A DNA stretch of 64,000 nucleotides. It comes from Candidimonas sp. (GTDB lineage: Bacteria > Pseudomonadota > Gammaproteobacteria > Burkholderiales > Burkholderiaceae_B). The notes under the pieces were generated by a model. It ran no database searches. It was not told where the DNA came from and saw only the letters and a program-made list of their open reading frames with translations. Below are positions 41,660 through 52,519 of the stretch, piece after piece (the first letter of the stretch is position 1; each line of letters opens with the position of its first letter). The stretch lies in contig SCRC01000063.1 in the NCBI GenBank assembly GCA_004297945.1, positions 34,846-98,845 of the forward strand. Reading direction: 5' to 3'. A program made the translations under genes and the position numbers.

Positions 41660-42010
41660 TTAGTTTGACACGTTACGGCTGGCTTTTTCGGCCAGGCCCG
41701 AAACCCCTTCACGCCGCGCCAATTCCCGCAATACGTCTTCAGGCCGCAGATTGTAGTGCGTCAGGGCCACCAGCGTGTGAAACCACAGATCGGCGGTTTC
41801 GGACACGATATGTTCGGGGGCATTGTCTTTGGCCGCCATGACCAGTTCGGTGGCTTCTTCACCGATCTTCTTCAAGATGGCATCAGGGCCGCGCGCCAAG
41901 AGCTTGGCTGAATACGAGCGGGTCGGATCGCCGCCGTTTTTGGGCAGGCGCGATTCAAGCGTATCGGCCAGGCGCGACAAAATATCGACATTAAAAGGTG
42001 TGGTGGTCAT
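41660..42010 (-). CDS. hisE: Phosphoribosyl-ATP diphosphatase
   Basis: 116 residues, MazG-like all-helical fold: [62 protein letters not shown]. It removes diphosphate from phosphoribosyl-ATP, step two of histidine synthesis. Start overlaps the hisI stop by 4 bp. HisE and HisI are separate here, not fused as in E. coli. Confidence 0.95.
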   Translation of the reverse strand: MTTTPFNVDILSRLADTLESRLPKNGGDPTRSYSAKLLARGPDAILKKIGEEATELVMAAKDNAPEHIVSETADLWFHTLVALTHYNLRPEDVLRELARREGVSGLAEKASRNVSN

Positions 42011-42411
42011 TTGTAAATCAGCTTGGGGTCTTTAAGGACCGGGTCGGTGATGGTCCATCGGGCGTCGTTCGCATGGCCATCCAGGCGTCGAAAGAAGCAG
42101 CTTTCCCTGCCAGTATGACAGGCAATGCCCCCTTGTTGTTCCACTTTAAGCAGGATGACGTCGCCGTCGCAGTCCAGCCGGATTTCGCTCACTGTTTGTA
42201 CATGGCCCGATTCTTCGCCTTTGCGCCACAACCGTGCGCGCGAACGCGACCAGTACACGGCGCGGCCGCTCTGCACGGTTTCGGACAACGCTTCGGCGTT
42301 CATCCAGGCAACCATCAAAATAGCGTCGCTTTTTGCGTCTTGCGCAATAGCGGGGATCAGGCCGTTGGAGTCGAACGTGACGGCGGCCAGCCAGTCGGTA
42401 TTTAGGCTCAT
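42007..42411 (-). CDS. hisI: Phosphoribosyl-AMP cyclohydrolase
   Basis: 134 residues. Motifs [40 protein letters not shown], and the zinc/magnesium site [20 protein letters not shown]. It opens the purine ring of PR-AMP. Overlaps hisF by 4 bp and hisE by 4 bp. Confidence 0.96.
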   Translation of the reverse strand: MSLNTDWLAAVTFDSNGLIPAIAQDAKSDAILMVAWMNAEALSETVQSGRAVYWSRSRARLWRKGEESGHVQTVSEIRLDCDGDVILLKVEQQGGIACHTGRESCFFRRLDGHANDARWTITDPVLKDPKLIYK

Positions 42412-43214
42412 AGGGGTAATCGTACCTTAATCCCCTGTTGCGCCATGAATTCCTTGGCCTGTCTGATGGTGTATAGCCCGTAGTGGAAGATGCTCGCGGC
42501 CAGGACGGCGCTCGCGCGTCCGGTTGTGACGCCGTCGGCCAGGTCTTGCAGACTGCCTACGCCGCCTGAGGCAATCACCGGTACCGGCACTGCGTCGGAG
42601 ACGGCGCGTGTGAGCTCCAGATCGAAGCCCGATTTGGTGCCGTCGCGATCCATGCTGGTGAGCAATATTTCGCCGGCGCCATAGCCGGCCATTTTGCGGG
42701 CCCAATCTATGGCGTCGATGCCGGTGGCGCGGCGCCCCCCGTGAGTGAATATTTCCCATTTGGCGGGGGTGCCCGGGATGGAGCTGCGGCGCGCATCAAT
42801 AGCGACCACGATGCATTGCGAGCCATGATAATCGGCCGCCGATCTGACCAGTTCGGGGTTGCTGATGGCGGCACTGTTGATCGACACCTTGTCGGCGCCG
42901 GCATTAAGCAGGCGTTGTATGTCGGCGACCTGGCGCACGCCCCCGCCCACGGTGAGTGGAATAAAAACCTGTGAGGCCACGGCTTCGATGATGGGCAGGA
43001 TCAGATCGCGATTGTCGCTGGTCGCGGTAATGTCCAGGAACGTAAGCTCGTCGGCTCCCTGCTCGTTGTAGCGCCGGGCGATTTCGACCGGGTCGCCGGC
43101 ATCCACCAGGTCGACAAAATTCACACCCTTGACGACTCGCCCCGCTGTTACATCCATGCAAGGAATAATGCGTCGAGTCAGAGCGTCGCCCGATGTTGCC
43201 CCTTGCGGGCTCAT
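42408..43214 (-). CDS. hisF: Imidazole glycerol phosphate synthase, cyclase subunit
   Basis: 268 residues from the ATG at 43214, which overlaps the hisA stop by 4 bp; the frame upstream of it only mirrors hisA. TIM barrel with [40 protein letters not shown] and [15 protein letters not shown]. It joins ammonia from HisH with PRFAR to give IGP and AICAR. A short [11 protein letters not shown]-terminal tag is extra. Confidence 0.96.
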   Translation of the reverse strand: MSPQGATSGDALTRRIIPCMDVTAGRVVKGVNFVDLVDAGDPVEIARRYNEQGADELTFLDITATSDNRDLILPIIEAVASQVFIPLTVGGGVRQVADIQRLLNAGADKVSINSAAISNPELVRSAADYHGSQCIVVAIDARRSSIPGTPAKWEIFTHGGRRATGIDAIDWARKMAGYGAGEILLTSMDRDGTKSGFDLELTRAVSDAVPVPVIASGGVGSLQDLADGVTTGRASAVLAASIFHYGLYTIRQAKEFMAQQGIKVRLPL

Positions 43215-43954
43215 GATTTGCCGCGTTCGTCGGCCAGGCGTTGCGCGGCTTCGAAATCCAGCGTGCCCTCGTAGAGGCTGCGCCCCAGAATGGCACCCTC
43301 GACCCCTTGATCTTCGACGGCGCACAGGGCTTCGATATCTTTCAGGTCGGTCACCCCGCCTGAAGCAATGACCGGTATTTTCACGTGTTGCGCCAACTGG
43401 ACGGTTGCCTGGATATTGACGCCCGAGAGCATGCCGTCGCGGCCGATATCGGTATAGACGATGGCCTCGCAGCCATAGTCTTCGAATTTACGGGCCAGGT
43501 CGAGTACGTCGTGGCGTGTGAGCTTGCTCCAGCCGTCGGTGGCGACTTTGCCGTCGCGGGCGTCCAGGCCCACAATGATGTTGCCTGGAAATGCGCTGCA
43601 GGCATCACGCAGGAACCCCGGGTCTTTGACGGCCGCCGTACCGATAATGACATAGGAGATGCCATTGTCGAGATAACGTTCGATGGTGTTCAGATCGCGG
43701 ATTCCCCCGCCGATCTGCACCGGTATTTCGCCGTTCAGGGCCTGCATGATCGATTTGATTGCGGCTTCGTTTTTGGGCTTTCCGGCGACAGCGCCGTTCA
43801 GGTCGACCAGATGCAGTCGCCGGGCGCCTTGCTCAAACCATTGCGCGGCCATAGCTGCAGGGTCTTCGGAAAAAACGGTTGCGTCGTCGAGGTCACCCTG
43901 GCGAAGGCGCACGCAACGCCCGTCTTTGAGGTCGATGGCGGGGATGAGTAGCAT
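43211..43954 (-). CDS. hisA: ProFAR isomerase (HisA)
   Basis: 247 residues from the ATG at 43954 ([20 protein letters not shown]). TIM barrel with the catalytic Asp in AIDLKDG and the second in [20 protein letters not shown] and [14 protein letters not shown] phosphate loops. It isomerises ProFAR to PRFAR. 43 bp after hisH, 4-bp overlap with hisF. Confidence 0.96.
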   Translation of the reverse strand: MLLIPAIDLKDGRCVRLRQGDLDDATVFSEDPAAMAAQWFEQGARRLHLVDLNGAVAGKPKNEAAIKSIMQALNGEIPVQIGGGIRDLNTIERYLDNGISYVIIGTAAVKDPGFLRDACSAFPGNIIVGLDARDGKVATDGWSKLTRHDVLDLARKFEDYGCEAIVYTDIGRDGMLSGVNIQATVQLAQHVKIPVIASGGVTDLKDIEALCAVEDQGVEGAILGRSLYEGTLDFEAAQRLADERGKS

Positions 43955-43997
43955 AATCGGTCGTCGTAAAGGCAGTTGGAAAAAATAAGGTGAAGGT

Positions 43998-44651
43998 TCA
44001 GGGGTTCCAGTGCGCAAAATTGCGATACAGGCGCAAGCCGTCGTCCGCGCTTTTCTCTGGATGAAACTGTACGGCAAAAATATTAACTGCTGCAATCGCG
44101 CAGGTAAAGCTTACTCCGTAATGGGTTTCCCCAACAGCCAGCGCCGGGTCGGCGGGCTGGGCGTAGTAGCTGTGCACGAAATAAAAGTAGCTTTGGTCGG
44201 CAATGCCCTCCCAAAGCGCGTGCGGCGTGGTTTGTCGCACACGATTCCAGCCCATGTGCGGCACCTTCAGCAATTCGCGGCCGTTGACGTCCGGCGCGGC
44301 GCCCGCGTATTGCGGCCCGGCAAAGCGCTTGACTTGGCCTGCGAAGATATCCAGGCAGGGCGTGTCGCCTTCTGCGCTGCTTGAGAACAGCATCTGTTCG
44401 CCCACGCACACGCCAAGCAATGGTTTGTTGCGTGCGGCGCGGATCACGGCTTCGCGCAAGCCCGATTCGTTCAAGGTGCGCATGCAGTCGGGCATGGCGC
44501 CCTGGCCAGGAAATACCACGCGAGAAGCCTGATCGAGCTCTTGCGCGGTGTTGCAGATTCGGATGTCGGCGGCGGGTTCGGCGGCACGCAGCGCATGGGC
44601 AACGGAATGAAAATTGCCCATGCCATAGTCGACGATGGCGATGGTATTCAC
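43998..44651 (-). CDS. hisH: Imidazole glycerol phosphate synthase, glutaminase subunit
   Basis: 217 residues, class I glutaminase. [20 protein letters not shown] at the start; catalytic Cys in [12 protein letters not shown]; His-Glu in [12 protein letters not shown]. It supplies ammonia to HisF. 18 bp after hisB. Confidence 0.96.
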   Translation of the reverse strand: MNTIAIVDYGMGNFHSVAHALRAAEPAADIRICNTAQELDQASRVVFPGQGAMPDCMRTLNESGLREAVIRAARNKPLLGVCVGEQMLFSSSAEGDTPCLDIFAGQVKRFAGPQYAGAAPDVNGRELLKVPHMGWNRVRQTTPHALWEGIADQSYFYFVHSYYAQPADPALAVGETHYGVSFTCAIAAVNIFAVQFHPEKSADDGLRLYRNFAHWNP

Positions 44652-44669
44652 AATGGATCCGTTTCGAGC

Positions 44670-45257
44670 TTAGAGCACGCCCTTGGTTGAAGGAACTACG
44701 CCGCTGCTGCGCGGATCGAGTTCGGTTGCCATGCGCAGCGCTCGTCCGAACGCCTTGAAGACGGTTTCGCACTGGTGGTGCGAGTTCTTGCCGCGCAGGT
44801 TGTCGATATGCAAAGTGACCAGGGCGTGATTGGCAAAACCCTGGAAAAACTCACGGGTCAGGTCGACGTCGAACTGGCCGATGCGGGAACGAGTGAAGGG
44901 AACATGGAATTCGAGCCCGGGGCGTCCGGAAAAATCGATGGCCACGCGCGACAGGGCTTCATCGAGCGGCACATAGGAATGGCCGTAGCGCCGCAGCCCG
45001 GCTTTGTCGCCCACCGCCGCCGCGACGGCTTGCCCTAGCGTAATGCCTACATCCTCGACGGTGTGATGGTCGTCGATTTGGGTATCGCCGTCGCATTGAA
45101 TGTTCATGTCGATCAGGCCGTGGCGTGCGATCTGATCGAGCATATGATCCAGGAATGGAACGCCGGTGCGGATGTTCTGATGGCCCGTGCCATCGAGGTT
45201 GATGGCCACGTGAACGTGGGTTTCGTTGGTATTGCGGGTGATGTCGGCAGTACGCAT
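44670..45257 (-). CDS. hisB: Imidazoleglycerol-phosphate dehydratase
   Basis: 195 residues from the ATG at 45257 ([20 protein letters not shown]). Monofunctional [37 protein letters not shown], and later [15 protein letters not shown], giving the repeated DHHxxE/HHxxE manganese sites. No histidinol-phosphatase domain is fused, unlike E. coli HisB. It starts 2 bp after the hisD stop. Confidence 0.96.
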   Translation of the reverse strand: MRTADITRNTNETHVHVAINLDGTGHQNIRTGVPFLDHMLDQIARHGLIDMNIQCDGDTQIDDHHTVEDVGITLGQAVAAAVGDKAGLRRYGHSYVPLDEALSRVAIDFSGRPGLEFHVPFTRSRIGQFDVDLTREFFQGFANHALVTLHIDNLRGKNSHHQCETVFKAFGRALRMATELDPRSSGVVPSTKGVL

Positions 45258-45259
45258 GT

Positions 45260-46582
45260 TCAGGGCTGAGTATTCTCTGTAGTGGGGTCGATACGGCACT
45301 GGGCGCTGGCGGCGTGGGCCTGAAGGCCTTCACCTAGCGCCAGGGTGGCGGCGATACGCCCCAGTGTCTGGGCGCCCGCCTGTGAGACCTGGATCAGGCT
45401 GGAGCGCTTTTGGAAATCATACACCCCAAGCGGGGACGAAAACCGCGCTGTGCGGGAAGTGGGCAATACATGATTGGGTCCGGCGCAATAATCCCCCAGC
45501 GCTTCGGAACTGTAACGCCCCATGAATATGGCTCCGGCATGGCGGATTTTTCGGGCCCATTCTTCGGGGCGTTCGGTGGAGATTTCGAGATGTTCGGGCG
45601 ATATTTCGTTGGCAATGGTGCAGGCTTGGTCCAGGTCGCGCACCTGAATCAGTGCGCCGCGCCGGCCCAAGCTGGCGCGGATGATATCGGCGCGCGGCAT
45701 GGCGGGCAGCAGGCGCGTGATGGCGGCCTGTACGGCGTCCAGGTAGGCGGCGTGGGGGCATAGCAAAATGGCCTGCGCCAGTTCGTCGTGCTCGGCTTGC
45801 GAGAACAGATCCATGGCGATCCAGTCCGCAGGTGTGGAGCCGTCGCAAATGATCAGGATTTCGCTGGGACCGGCAATCATGTCGATCCCGACGGTACCGT
45901 AAACCCGGCGCTTGGCGGCCGCCACGTAAGCATTGCCCGGACCCACGATCTTGTCGACCGCGCTGATGGATGTCGTACCGTAGGCCAGGGCGGCGATGGC
46001 TTGGGCGCCGCCGATGGCCCAGACGCGATCCACGCCGGCGATGGCCGCGGCGGCCAGCACGATGGGATTGCGCACACCGCCCGGAGTAGGGGTGACCATG
46101 ATCACTTCGGACACGCCCGCGACCTTGGCCGGAATCGCATTCATGAGAACCGACGAGGGGTAGGCTGCCTTGCCGCCGGGCACGTAAAGCCCGACGCGGT
46201 CGAGCGCCGTAATTTTTTGGCCGAGCATGGTGCCGTCGGCCTCGGTATAGGTCCAGGTCTGGCTTTGCTGATGTTCGTGGTAGCTGCGCACGCGGGCGGC
46301 GGCGGCGTCAAGCGCCTTGCGTTGCTCGCCCGGCAAAGCGTTAAGCGCCACCTGCCACGCTTGTCGCGGGATTTCGAGCGCCGCCATATCGGGCGCATCG
46401 ACATGGTCAAAGCGCCTGGTGTAGTCCAGCACGGCCGCATCGCCGCGGTCGCGGACGTCTTTCAGTATGTCGGCGCTTGTGCGCTCGATCGACTCATCCT
46501 GCGACGCGTCCAGGGCCAGGAGCCCGCGCAGCTCGGTCGGGAAATCATCGGAGAGAGTGTTGAGGCGTTTGATCAGGAGCAT
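45260..46582 (-). CDS. hisD: Histidinol dehydrogenase
   Basis: 440 residues. Motifs: [67 protein letters not shown] (zinc ligands), SPEHLEIST and [16 protein letters not shown]. It oxidises histidinol twice with NAD to histidine. 32 bp after hisG. Confidence 0.97.
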   Translation of the reverse strand: MLLIKRLNTLSDDFPTELRGLLALDASQDESIERTSADILKDVRDRGDAAVLDYTRRFDHVDAPDMAALEIPRQAWQVALNALPGEQRKALDAAAARVRSYHEHQQSQTWTYTEADGTMLGQKITALDRVGLYVPGGKAAYPSSVLMNAIPAKVAGVSEVIMVTPTPGGVRNPIVLAAAAIAGVDRVWAIGGAQAIAALAYGTTSISAVDKIVGPGNAYVAAAKRRVYGTVGIDMIAGPSEILIICDGSTPADWIAMDLFSQAEHDELAQAILLCPHAAYLDAVQAAITRLLPAMPRADIIRASLGRRGALIQVRDLDQACTIANEISPEHLEISTERPEEWARKIRHAGAIFMGRYSSEALGDYCAGPNHVLPTSRTARFSSPLGVYDFQKRSSLIQVSQAGAQTLGRIAATLALGEGLQAHAASAQCRIDPTTENTQP

Positions 46583-46614
46583 GGTGCGGGGTGAAAAATG
46601 GTGAGATCCGTCGT

Positions 46615-47283
46615 TCAGGCTTGCGAGGCGCGCGCGAAGGCGTCGATTAAAGGTTGCAGTTGGGCCGATCGGGTTTTAAGCGAGGCCTGGTTGACAATCA
46701 GGCGTGAGGAAATCGGGACGATATCTTCGACCGCTACCAGATGGTTGGCGCGCAGCGTATTGCCTGAGGATACCAGGTCGACGATGGCATCGGCCAGCCC
46801 GACCAGCGGTGCCAGCTCCATTGAACCATACAGCTTGATCAGATCGACATAGACGCCTTTTGCGGCAAAGTGTTCGCGCGCGGCCTGCACGTATTTGGTG
46901 GCCACTCGCAGGCGCGAACCCTGATGCACTGCGGCGGCATAGTCGAAGCCTTCGCGTACCGCCACGCACAAACGGCATTTGGCGATATTGAGGTCGATGG
47001 GCTGATACAGCCCGCCGGGATGCTGGGCTGCATGCTCGAACAAAACATCCTTGCCGGCGATGCCGAAGTCGGCCGCGCCGTACTGCACATAAGTAGGAAC
47101 ATCCGAGGCGCGCACGATGATCAAGCGCAGGCCTGGATCGCTGGTGGGCAGGATGAGCTTGCGCGACGACTCCGGGCTTTCTGTGACGTGAACGTGTGCA
47201 GCCGCGAGCAAAGGCATGGTTTCGTCGAAAATTCGCCCCTTGGACAGGGCAAGTGTCAGCGGGGGGCGGTCGGTGGGCTTCAT
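46615..47283 (-). CDS. hisG: ATP phosphoribosyltransferase, short form
   Basis: 222 residues. [60 protein letters not shown] and [15 protein letters not shown]. The C-terminal regulatory domain (about 80 residues) of the long form is absent. Short HisG works as a complex with HisZ, which must lie elsewhere. It starts histidine synthesis. It overlaps the murA 3' end by 4 bp. Confidence 0.96.
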   Translation of the reverse strand: MKPTDRPPLTLALSKGRIFDETMPLLAAAHVHVTESPESSRKLILPTSDPGLRLIIVRASDVPTYVQYGAADFGIAGKDVLFEHAAQHPGGLYQPIDLNIAKCRLCVAVREGFDYAAAVHQGSRLRVATKYVQAAREHFAAKGVYVDLIKLYGSMELAPLVGLADAIVDLVSSGNTLRANHLVAVEDIVPISSRLIVNQASLKTRSAQLQPLIDAFARASQA

Positions 47284-48548
47284 GCGGCCTCCTTTTTGCC
47301 GACGCGCTGAATGTCGGCACCGATGGCGCGCAATTTCTGCTCCATACGCTCGTAGCCGCGGTCAAGATGATAGATGCGTTCGACGGTGGTGTGGCCCTTG
47401 GCCGCCAGGCCGGCGATCACCAGGCTGGCCGAGGCGCGCAAATCGGTGGCCATGACTGTGGCGCCCGACAAGGCGGGAACACCGATCACGACGGCGGTAT
47501 GCCCGTCGATATCGATTTGCGCCCCCATGCGGCCCAGCTCCTGGACGTGCATGAAGCGGTTTTCAAAAATATTTTCAACCATGACGGCGGTGCCACTGGC
47601 GATGCAGTTCAGGGCCATCAGCTGGGCCTGCATGTCGGTCGGAAAGCCAGGATATTCGTGAGTCCGTATGCCGACCGCTCGAGGGCGCTCGCGCATCGTG
47701 CCGCGAATCCAGTCTGGGCCGCATTCGATGCTCATGCCGGCTTCCTGTAGTTTGTCGAGCAACGCTCCCATGGTGCCGGGAGCCGCCTGGCGTAGCATGA
47801 TGTCGCCGCCCGCCGCGCCCACCGCGCATAGAAAGGTGCCGGCTTCGATACGGTCGGCAACCACCCGATGGCTGGCTCCGTGCAGAGCTTCTACACCGTC
47901 GATCACGATACGGTCGGTGCCGTGACCCTGAATGCGGGCGCCCATTTTGATGAGCAGTTCGGCCAGGTCGGATATCTCCGGTTCGCGCGCGGCGTTCTCT
48001 AGTATGGTCTGACCCTTTGCCAGAACGGCGGCCATCAGCAGATTTTCTGTGCCCGTAACGGTGACCATATCGGTGCGGATGGAGGCACCCGTCAGCTGCG
48101 TGGCCCGAGCTACGACGAAGCCGTGTTCGATCTTGATGTCGGCCCCCATGGCGGCCAGGCCTTTGATGTGCTGGTCGACAGGGCGCTGGCCGATGGCGCA
48201 GCCGCCGGGCAGACTGACCCGGGCTTCGCCGAATCGGGTCAGCAGCGGACCCAGCACCAGAATCGAGGCGCGCATGGTCTTGACCATATCATAGGGGGCT
48301 TCCAGGCTCGTGACGTGGGCAGCGTTCAGGCTGAGCGTATGGTCGTGGCCGTGTTCGGTGTGCACACCCAAGCGATCCAGCAGGCGGAGGACTGTGTCGA
48401 TGTCGTTCAGGGCCGGGACGTTTTGCAGCGTGACCGTGTCCGAAGTGAGGAGGCTGGCGCACAGAATGGGCAAGGCGGCGTTTTTCGCGCCGGATACGGC
48501 CACCTCTCCTGCGAGACGCGCGCCGCCTGTAATGGACAGCTTATCCAT
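47280..48548 (-). CDS. murA: UDP-N-acetylglucosamine 1-carboxyvinyltransferase
   Basis: 422 residues. It transfers enolpyruvate to UDP-GlcNAc in the first committed step of peptidoglycan. Start [20 protein letters not shown] with AKNAALPIL; active-site Cys in [18 protein letters not shown] (fosfomycin target); [14 protein letters not shown] segment [15 protein letters not shown]. Overlaps bolA by 8 bp and hisG by 4 bp. Confidence 0.97.
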   Translation of the reverse strand: MDKLSITGGARLAGEVAVSGAKNAALPILCASLLTSDTVTLQNVPALNDIDTVLRLLDRLGVHTEHGHDHTLSLNAAHVTSLEAPYDMVKTMRASILVLGPLLTRFGEARVSLPGGCAIGQRPVDQHIKGLAAMGADIKIEHGFVVARATQLTGASIRTDMVTVTGTENLLMAAVLAKGQTILENAAREPEISDLAELLIKMGARIQGHGTDRIVIDGVEALHGASHRVVADRIEAGTFLCAVGAAGGDIMLRQAAPGTMGALLDKLQEAGMSIECGPDWIRGTMRERPRAVGIRTHEYPGFPTDMQAQLMALNCIASGTAVMVENIFENRFMHVQELGRMGAQIDIDGHTAVVIGVPALSGATVMATDLRASASLVIAGLAAKGHTTVERIYHLDRGYERMEQKLRAIGADIQRVGKKEAA

Positions 48549-48789
48549 TCAGTGTTGCCTTGTATTCGTCGGGTGTGAGCGTGCGCATCGATAGCGCGTG
48601 AATTTCAGCCTTCATTCGTTCGCCCAGGGCGGCGTACACGGCTTGATGGCGTGCGATCAGGCGCTTGCCTTCGAAGGCTGTGCTGACGATGATTGCCTCA
48701 AAGTGGGCGCCGTCGCCGTTGACGGCGACGTGCTCGCAGGGCAGCCCTTGGGCAATGTATTCGCGGACTTGTTCTGGGGTAGGCAACAT
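48541..48789 (-). CDS. BolA/IbaG-family protein
   Basis: 82 residues. [40 protein letters not shown] and [20 protein letters not shown]: complete BolA domain of the short IbaG type that stands before murA in many Proteobacteria. It binds glutaredoxin and iron-sulfur clusters. Its 3' end overlaps murA. Confidence 0.94.
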   Translation of the reverse strand: MLPTPEQVREYIAQGLPCEHVAVNGDGAHFEAIIVSTAFEGKRLIARHQAVYAALGERMKAEIHALSMRTLTPDEYKATLNG

Positions 48790-48793
48790 AAGA

Positions 48794-49585
48794 TTAATTC
48801 CGAAGTTTGTAACCCTTGGCTAAAAGGCGCAAGGTGCCAAGGCACAGCGCAATGAATACGCCGCTGACAACCAGAAGGCTTTGCCATGGCGACACATCAG
48901 AGACCGCAAAGAAGCCGTAGCGAAAACCGTCAATACTATAGAAAATGGGGTTCCAGCGCGACACGGCTTGCCAGAACGGCGGCAGGCTGTGTATGGAGTA
49001 GAACACCCCCGAGAGAAACGTCGCAGGCATGATGAGAAAGTTCTGGAAAGCTGCCAACTGGTCGAATTTTTCCGACCACAGCCCCGCGATGATTCCCAGG
49101 GTTGCCATGATGCCGCAGGACAGCAGGGCAAACACCAGCAGCCAGCCAATATGGCCGGCATGCAGCGGAATAAAGAACAGAGCGACCAGCCAGACGCAAG
49201 AGCCGACGCACAGGCCGCGAGCGACAGAGGCCAGGACATAGGCTGCGAAAATTTCGCGATGCGACAGCGGCGGCAGCAGGATAAAGACCAGATTGCCGGT
49301 AATGCGGCTTTGGATCAGTGATGATGAGGGATTGGCAAAGGAGTTTTGCAACATGCTCATCATCATCAGGCCGGGAATCAGAAACGCGGTATACGGCACG
49401 GAACCGTACACATTGACGCGTCCTTCCAGGACATGCGCAAACACCAGCAGATAAAGCAGGGCTGTCAATACCGGTGCGGCTATGGTCTGAAAACCGACCT
49501 TCCAGAAGCGCGATAATTCTTTGTGCAGCAAGGTGGGAAAGCCCCATCCCATGTCGGTGTGCGGCAGCAGTACGGGCGGCGTCAT
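48794..49585 (-). CDS. ABC-2 type transporter permease (YadH-like)
   Basis: 263 residues, six membrane helices, ABC-2 domain. FPTLLHKELSRFWKVGFQTI at the N-terminus; FLIPGLMMMSMLQNSFANPS; FLSGVFYSIHSLPPFWQAVS in the second half. With the ATPase encoded just upstream (4-bp overlap) it makes an exporter. The substrate of YadGH is not established. 4 bp before bolA. Confidence 0.93.
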   Translation of the reverse strand: MTPPVLLPHTDMGWGFPTLLHKELSRFWKVGFQTIAAPVLTALLYLLVFAHVLEGRVNVYGSVPYTAFLIPGLMMMSMLQNSFANPSSSLIQSRITGNLVFILLPPLSHREIFAAYVLASVARGLCVGSCVWLVALFFIPLHAGHIGWLLVFALLSCGIMATLGIIAGLWSEKFDQLAAFQNFLIMPATFLSGVFYSIHSLPPFWQAVSRWNPIFYSIDGFRYGFFAVSDVSPWQSLLVVSGVFIALCLGTLRLLAKGYKLRN

Positions 49586-50373
49586 AGGGTGAACTCCAGC
49601 GCGTCGTCGCTATGCATGATGCGTACAAAAGCGTCTTCGAGATCGACCCCGCCCACACGTGCGAGCAGCGCCTGGGTTGTGTCGAGCGCCACAATATGTC
49701 CGGCCTTGAGCATGGCGACGCGCCCGCACAACGCTTCAGCTTCTTCCAGATAGTGAGTGGTCAGCAAAACCGTGTGCCCGGCCTTGTTCAGGCGCGAAAT
49801 GAAGTCCCAGAGGGCGCGGCGCAGGTCGACATCGACGCCCGCTGTCGGTTCGTCAAGAATAATGACTGGCGGACGGTGCACCAGCGCCTGGGCAACCAGC
49901 ACGCGGCGCTTCATGCCGCCCGAAAGCGCGCGCATGTTTGCATCGGCCTTGTCTGAGAGGCCTAGATTGCTGAGGATTTCGTCGATCCAGTCGTCATTGT
50001 TGCGCAGGCCGAAATAGCCTGACTGAATGCGCAAGGTTTCACGTACGGTAAAGAACGGATCGTAAACAATTTCTTGCGGCACCACACCCAGCGACCGGCG
50101 CGCTTGCTTATAGTCTGTTACAACATCGTGGCCACAAACCTCGATTTTCCCCGACGTGGCCCGTACTAATCCGGCCAGAATCGAGATCATCGTGGTCTTG
50201 CCAGCGCCGTTGGGGCCGAGCAGGCCGAAGAATTCCCCGTGCTCAACGCTCAGGCTGACATTATCCAGCGCCTTGAAGCCATCGCCTGCCGCAGAGTTGT
50301 GGGTCCATTTTTTCCAGCCTCGCGGACGCGAAGGGTAAATTTTTGAGACGTGATCGAGAGTGAGGGCGGGCAT
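49582..50373 (-). CDS. ABC exporter ATP-binding protein (YadG-like)
   Basis: 263 residues from the ATG at 50373. Walker A GPNGAGKTTMISIL, signature LSGGMKRRVLVAQAL, Walker B VIILDEPTAGVDVD, H-loop TTHYLEEAEALC. A longer in-frame start at 50406 would cross the terminator hairpin upstream, so it is not likely. Partner of the ABC-2 permease. Confidence 0.93.
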   Translation of the reverse strand: MPALTLDHVSKIYPSRPRGWKKWTHNSAAGDGFKALDNVSLSVEHGEFFGLLGPNGAGKTTMISILAGLVRATSGKIEVCGHDVVTDYKQARRSLGVVPQEIVYDPFFTVRETLRIQSGYFGLRNNDDWIDEILSNLGLSDKADANMRALSGGMKRRVLVAQALVHRPPVIILDEPTAGVDVDLRRALWDFISRLNKAGHTVLLTTHYLEEAEALCGRVAMLKAGHIVALDTTQALLARVGGVDLEDAFVRIMHSDDALEFTL

Positions 50374-50379
50374 AGTAAT

Positions 50380-50409
50380 AAAAAGCCTGGCCCGTGATTG
50401 GGCCAAGCT
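50380..50409 (-). terminator. Intrinsic terminator between mlaC and the yadGH-like genes
   Basis: On the minus strand AGCTTGGCCC and GGGCCAGGCT pair (six perfect GC-rich pairs plus three more with one wobble), with loop AATCAC, and TTTTTATTA follows. It lies 37 bp after the mlaC stop and ends the mla operon. Confidence 0.75.
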
Positions 50410-50445
50410 AGGTATTATAGGTGAAGCGCCGCCGGCGCGAACCGC

Positions 50446-51093
50446 TTACTGATTATGCTGGTTCAGGGCCTTAATCAGGCCATCGATGCCGTTGCGGGCG
50501 ATCTGGTCGGCGAACTGGTTGCGATAGTTTTGAATCAGCCAGATGCCCTCGACATTAAGGTCGTAGATTTTCCATCCTTGCGGGGATTTTTCCAGCCTGT
50601 AGCCGACGCCGATGGACGGCGCATTGCCTTGAGTGAGTGTCGAGCGCACCACGACATCGTCGGCTTTGGGGTCGCCGCGAAAAGGAGCAATCGTCAGGGT
50701 GGATTCTGGCGTCACTTTGGTGAACGCACCGCTGTAGGTGCGTATCAGCGTGCCTTTAAAGGCACGTACCAGGGCCTGCTGCTGTGTGGCTGTAGCCTGG
50801 CGCCAGTAGCGCCCCGCCGACAGGCGCGTGGTTTTTTCCAGATTGACGTAGGGAAGCACGTATTGGTCGACAATCTGGTTGATCGCATTCAAGTCGCCCT
50901 TTTTCACTTGCGTCGATTGTTTGATCGCATTGAGCGCGTTGTTGCCAACGGCCTGGATGAAGGCGCTCGGCGCGCCGTTGGGGTTGACGGCATCTTCAGC
51001 GCAGGCGGCGCCAGCCAGCCCGACGCCCAGTAGGCCGACCGCCAGCAGGCACGATGTCGAGCGCAGGAAAGCAGGAAATAAAATGGATTTCAT
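50446..51093 (-). CDS. mlaC: Phospholipid-binding periplasmic protein MlaC
   Basis: 215 residues with a signal peptide (FLRSTSCLLAVGLLGVGLAG, cut near CAEDA). Tol_Ttg2 domain: QIVDQYVLPYVNLEKTTRLS, GRYWRQATATQQQALVRAFK, TYSGAFTK, and WKIYDLNVEGIWLIQNYRNQ. It ferries phospholipid between MlaA and MlaFED across the periplasm. 12 bp after mlaA. Confidence 0.95.
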   Translation of the reverse strand: MKSILFPAFLRSTSCLLAVGLLGVGLAGAACAEDAVNPNGAPSAFIQAVGNNALNAIKQSTQVKKGDLNAINQIVDQYVLPYVNLEKTTRLSAGRYWRQATATQQQALVRAFKGTLIRTYSGAFTKVTPESTLTIAPFRGDPKADDVVVRSTLTQGNAPSIGVGYRLEKSPQGWKIYDLNVEGIWLIQNYRNQFADQIARNGIDGLIKALNQHNQ

Positions 51094-51105
51094 AAAGGCT
51101 CCGGG

Positions 51106-51927
51106 TTACTGCCCTGCCTTTTTGGCGGGCATGGGGATGGCCGTATCATCCGAGTAGTCGGGTAGCGTCTCTTCGGGCTGATCGGGCGCACCGTTCATCT
51201 GGACCTCGTGGCCTTTCACCAGCGATTTACGGCGTTGCAGGTACGCATCGCGAATAAAGCTGTAGCGGTCAAGAGCCAGTTCGTTGACGAGCTTGTCCGC
51301 ACTCAGGAGATTAGCGCGCGCGTCGATAATACCCATGCCAACCAGCGAGTTACGTAACGGAATGTTGGTGATCGCGGTAATTGACATATCGGTTGCGGCG
51401 CCGCCGAAAATGTCGACAGCGCGGCCTGCTCCGTCGCGCAAGGAACTCGGGCCGAGGAAAGGTAAAACCACATAGGGGCCCGATTTAAGACCCCAGACTC
51501 CCAGCGTCACGCCGAAGTCGTTGACGATACGTGTGGAGCCGTTCATGGATGCGACATCGATACAGCCGCCCAGGCCCATGGTCGAATTAAAGAGCACCCG
51601 CCCCAGCGTGTTGATGAAGTCCACACCGCGGCCCTGGATAAAGCTGTTGAATGCCGACCATACGTCGAAGACGTTGTTGAACATGTTGTGGATGCAGGTT
51701 TGAGCCGGCTTGGGCGTGAGCTGCGCATAGCCCGAAGCAATGGGTTTGAGCAGTGCCCTGTCGACGGTATCGTTGAACTGATACATGCTGCGGTTATAGC
51801 TTTCCCAGGGATCGGCGGGGTTCGGGTTGGGGACGCTGGCGCAGCCGGCCGCGATGGCGGCGATAGCCAGGACCGGAGCGAGTCGTGCAAACCGTTTGGC
51901 CGGGGCGGGCAGGGCGATTGATTTCAT
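51106..51927 (-). CDS. mlaA: Outer-membrane lipoprotein MlaA (VacJ)
   Basis: 273 residues from the ATG at 51927. Lipobox IAAGC after a hydrophobic signal (LAPVLAIAAIAAGCASVP). VacJ domain: DPWESYNRSMYQFNDTVDRA, VDFINTLGRVLFNSTMGLGG, NDFGVTLGVWGLKSGPYVVL and PFLGPSSLRDGAGRAVD. It draws misplaced phospholipids from the outer leaflet. The frame upstream to 51990 overlaps mlaD and is not needed. A Pro/Asp-rich tail of about 40 residues is extra. Confidence 0.95.
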   Translation of the reverse strand: MKSIALPAPAKRFARLAPVLAIAAIAAGCASVPNPNPADPWESYNRSMYQFNDTVDRALLKPIASGYAQLTPKPAQTCIHNMFNNVFDVWSAFNSFIQGRGVDFINTLGRVLFNSTMGLGGCIDVASMNGSTRIVNDFGVTLGVWGLKSGPYVVLPFLGPSSLRDGAGRAVDIFGGAATDMSITAITNIPLRNSLVGMGIIDARANLLSADKLVNELALDRYSFIRDAYLQRRKSLVKGHEVQMNGAPDQPEETLPDYSDDTAIPMPAKKAGQ

Positions 51928-51973
51928 TGAAGTAGGTCGTCGTTTTGGGTATGTATCGGGTACATCGCGTATT

Positions 51974-52501
51974 TTACGGTTTCGGCGCATCGAGTGGTGT
52001 TTTTGCCGCAGAGTTATTGCCTGCGTCGTCTTTTTTGGCGGAACCTTCCTTATTGGCGGAACTGTACAGGAATTTGCTGATCAATTCTTCCAGAATGACG
52101 GCGCTTTGTGTAAATTTGATCTGGCTGTTCTGGGCCAGGTCTTTGTCGCTGCCGCCCGGAGTCAGGCCAACGTATTGTTCGCCCAGCAGTCCCGAGGTGA
52201 GAATCGACGCCGAGCTATCGGCGGGGAATTTGTATTGCTTGTCCAGATCGAGCGTGGCGACGGCTTGAAAACGTTTGTTGTCGAACTCTATTTTGGCTAC
52301 GCGGCCCACCACTACGCCGCTGCTTTTGACTGGGGCGCGTATTTTCAGGCCGCCCAGATTATCAAAATGAGCCTCGACCTGGTAGGTGGGTGCAAATGAA
52401 AATGTGCTGAGATTGCCCGCGCGCAAGGCCAGAAAAACCAGTGCAATGGCGCCCAGCAGGACAAACAGCCCAACCCAAAAATCAGTTTTTTCGCGAGTCA
52501 T
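51974..52501 (-). CDS. mlaD: MCE-domain protein MlaD
   Basis: 175 residues. Membrane helix WVGLFVLLGAIALVFLALRA, MCE domain AHFDNLGGLKIRAPVKSSGV with VVGRVAKIEFD, then LLGEQYVGLTPGGSDKDLAQ and a hydrophobic, then Ala/Lys/Pro-rich tail. It forms the hexameric ring on MlaE. 18 bp after mlaE, and 46 bp before mlaA. Confidence 0.95.
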   Translation of the reverse strand: MTREKTDFWVGLFVLLGAIALVFLALRAGNLSTFSFAPTYQVEAHFDNLGGLKIRAPVKSSGVVVGRVAKIEFDNKRFQAVATLDLDKQYKFPADSSASILTSGLLGEQYVGLTPGGSDKDLAQNSQIKFTQSAVILEELISKFLYSSANKEGSAKKDDAGNNSAAKTPLDAPKP

Positions 52502-52519
52502 GATGATTCCGTCAATTCT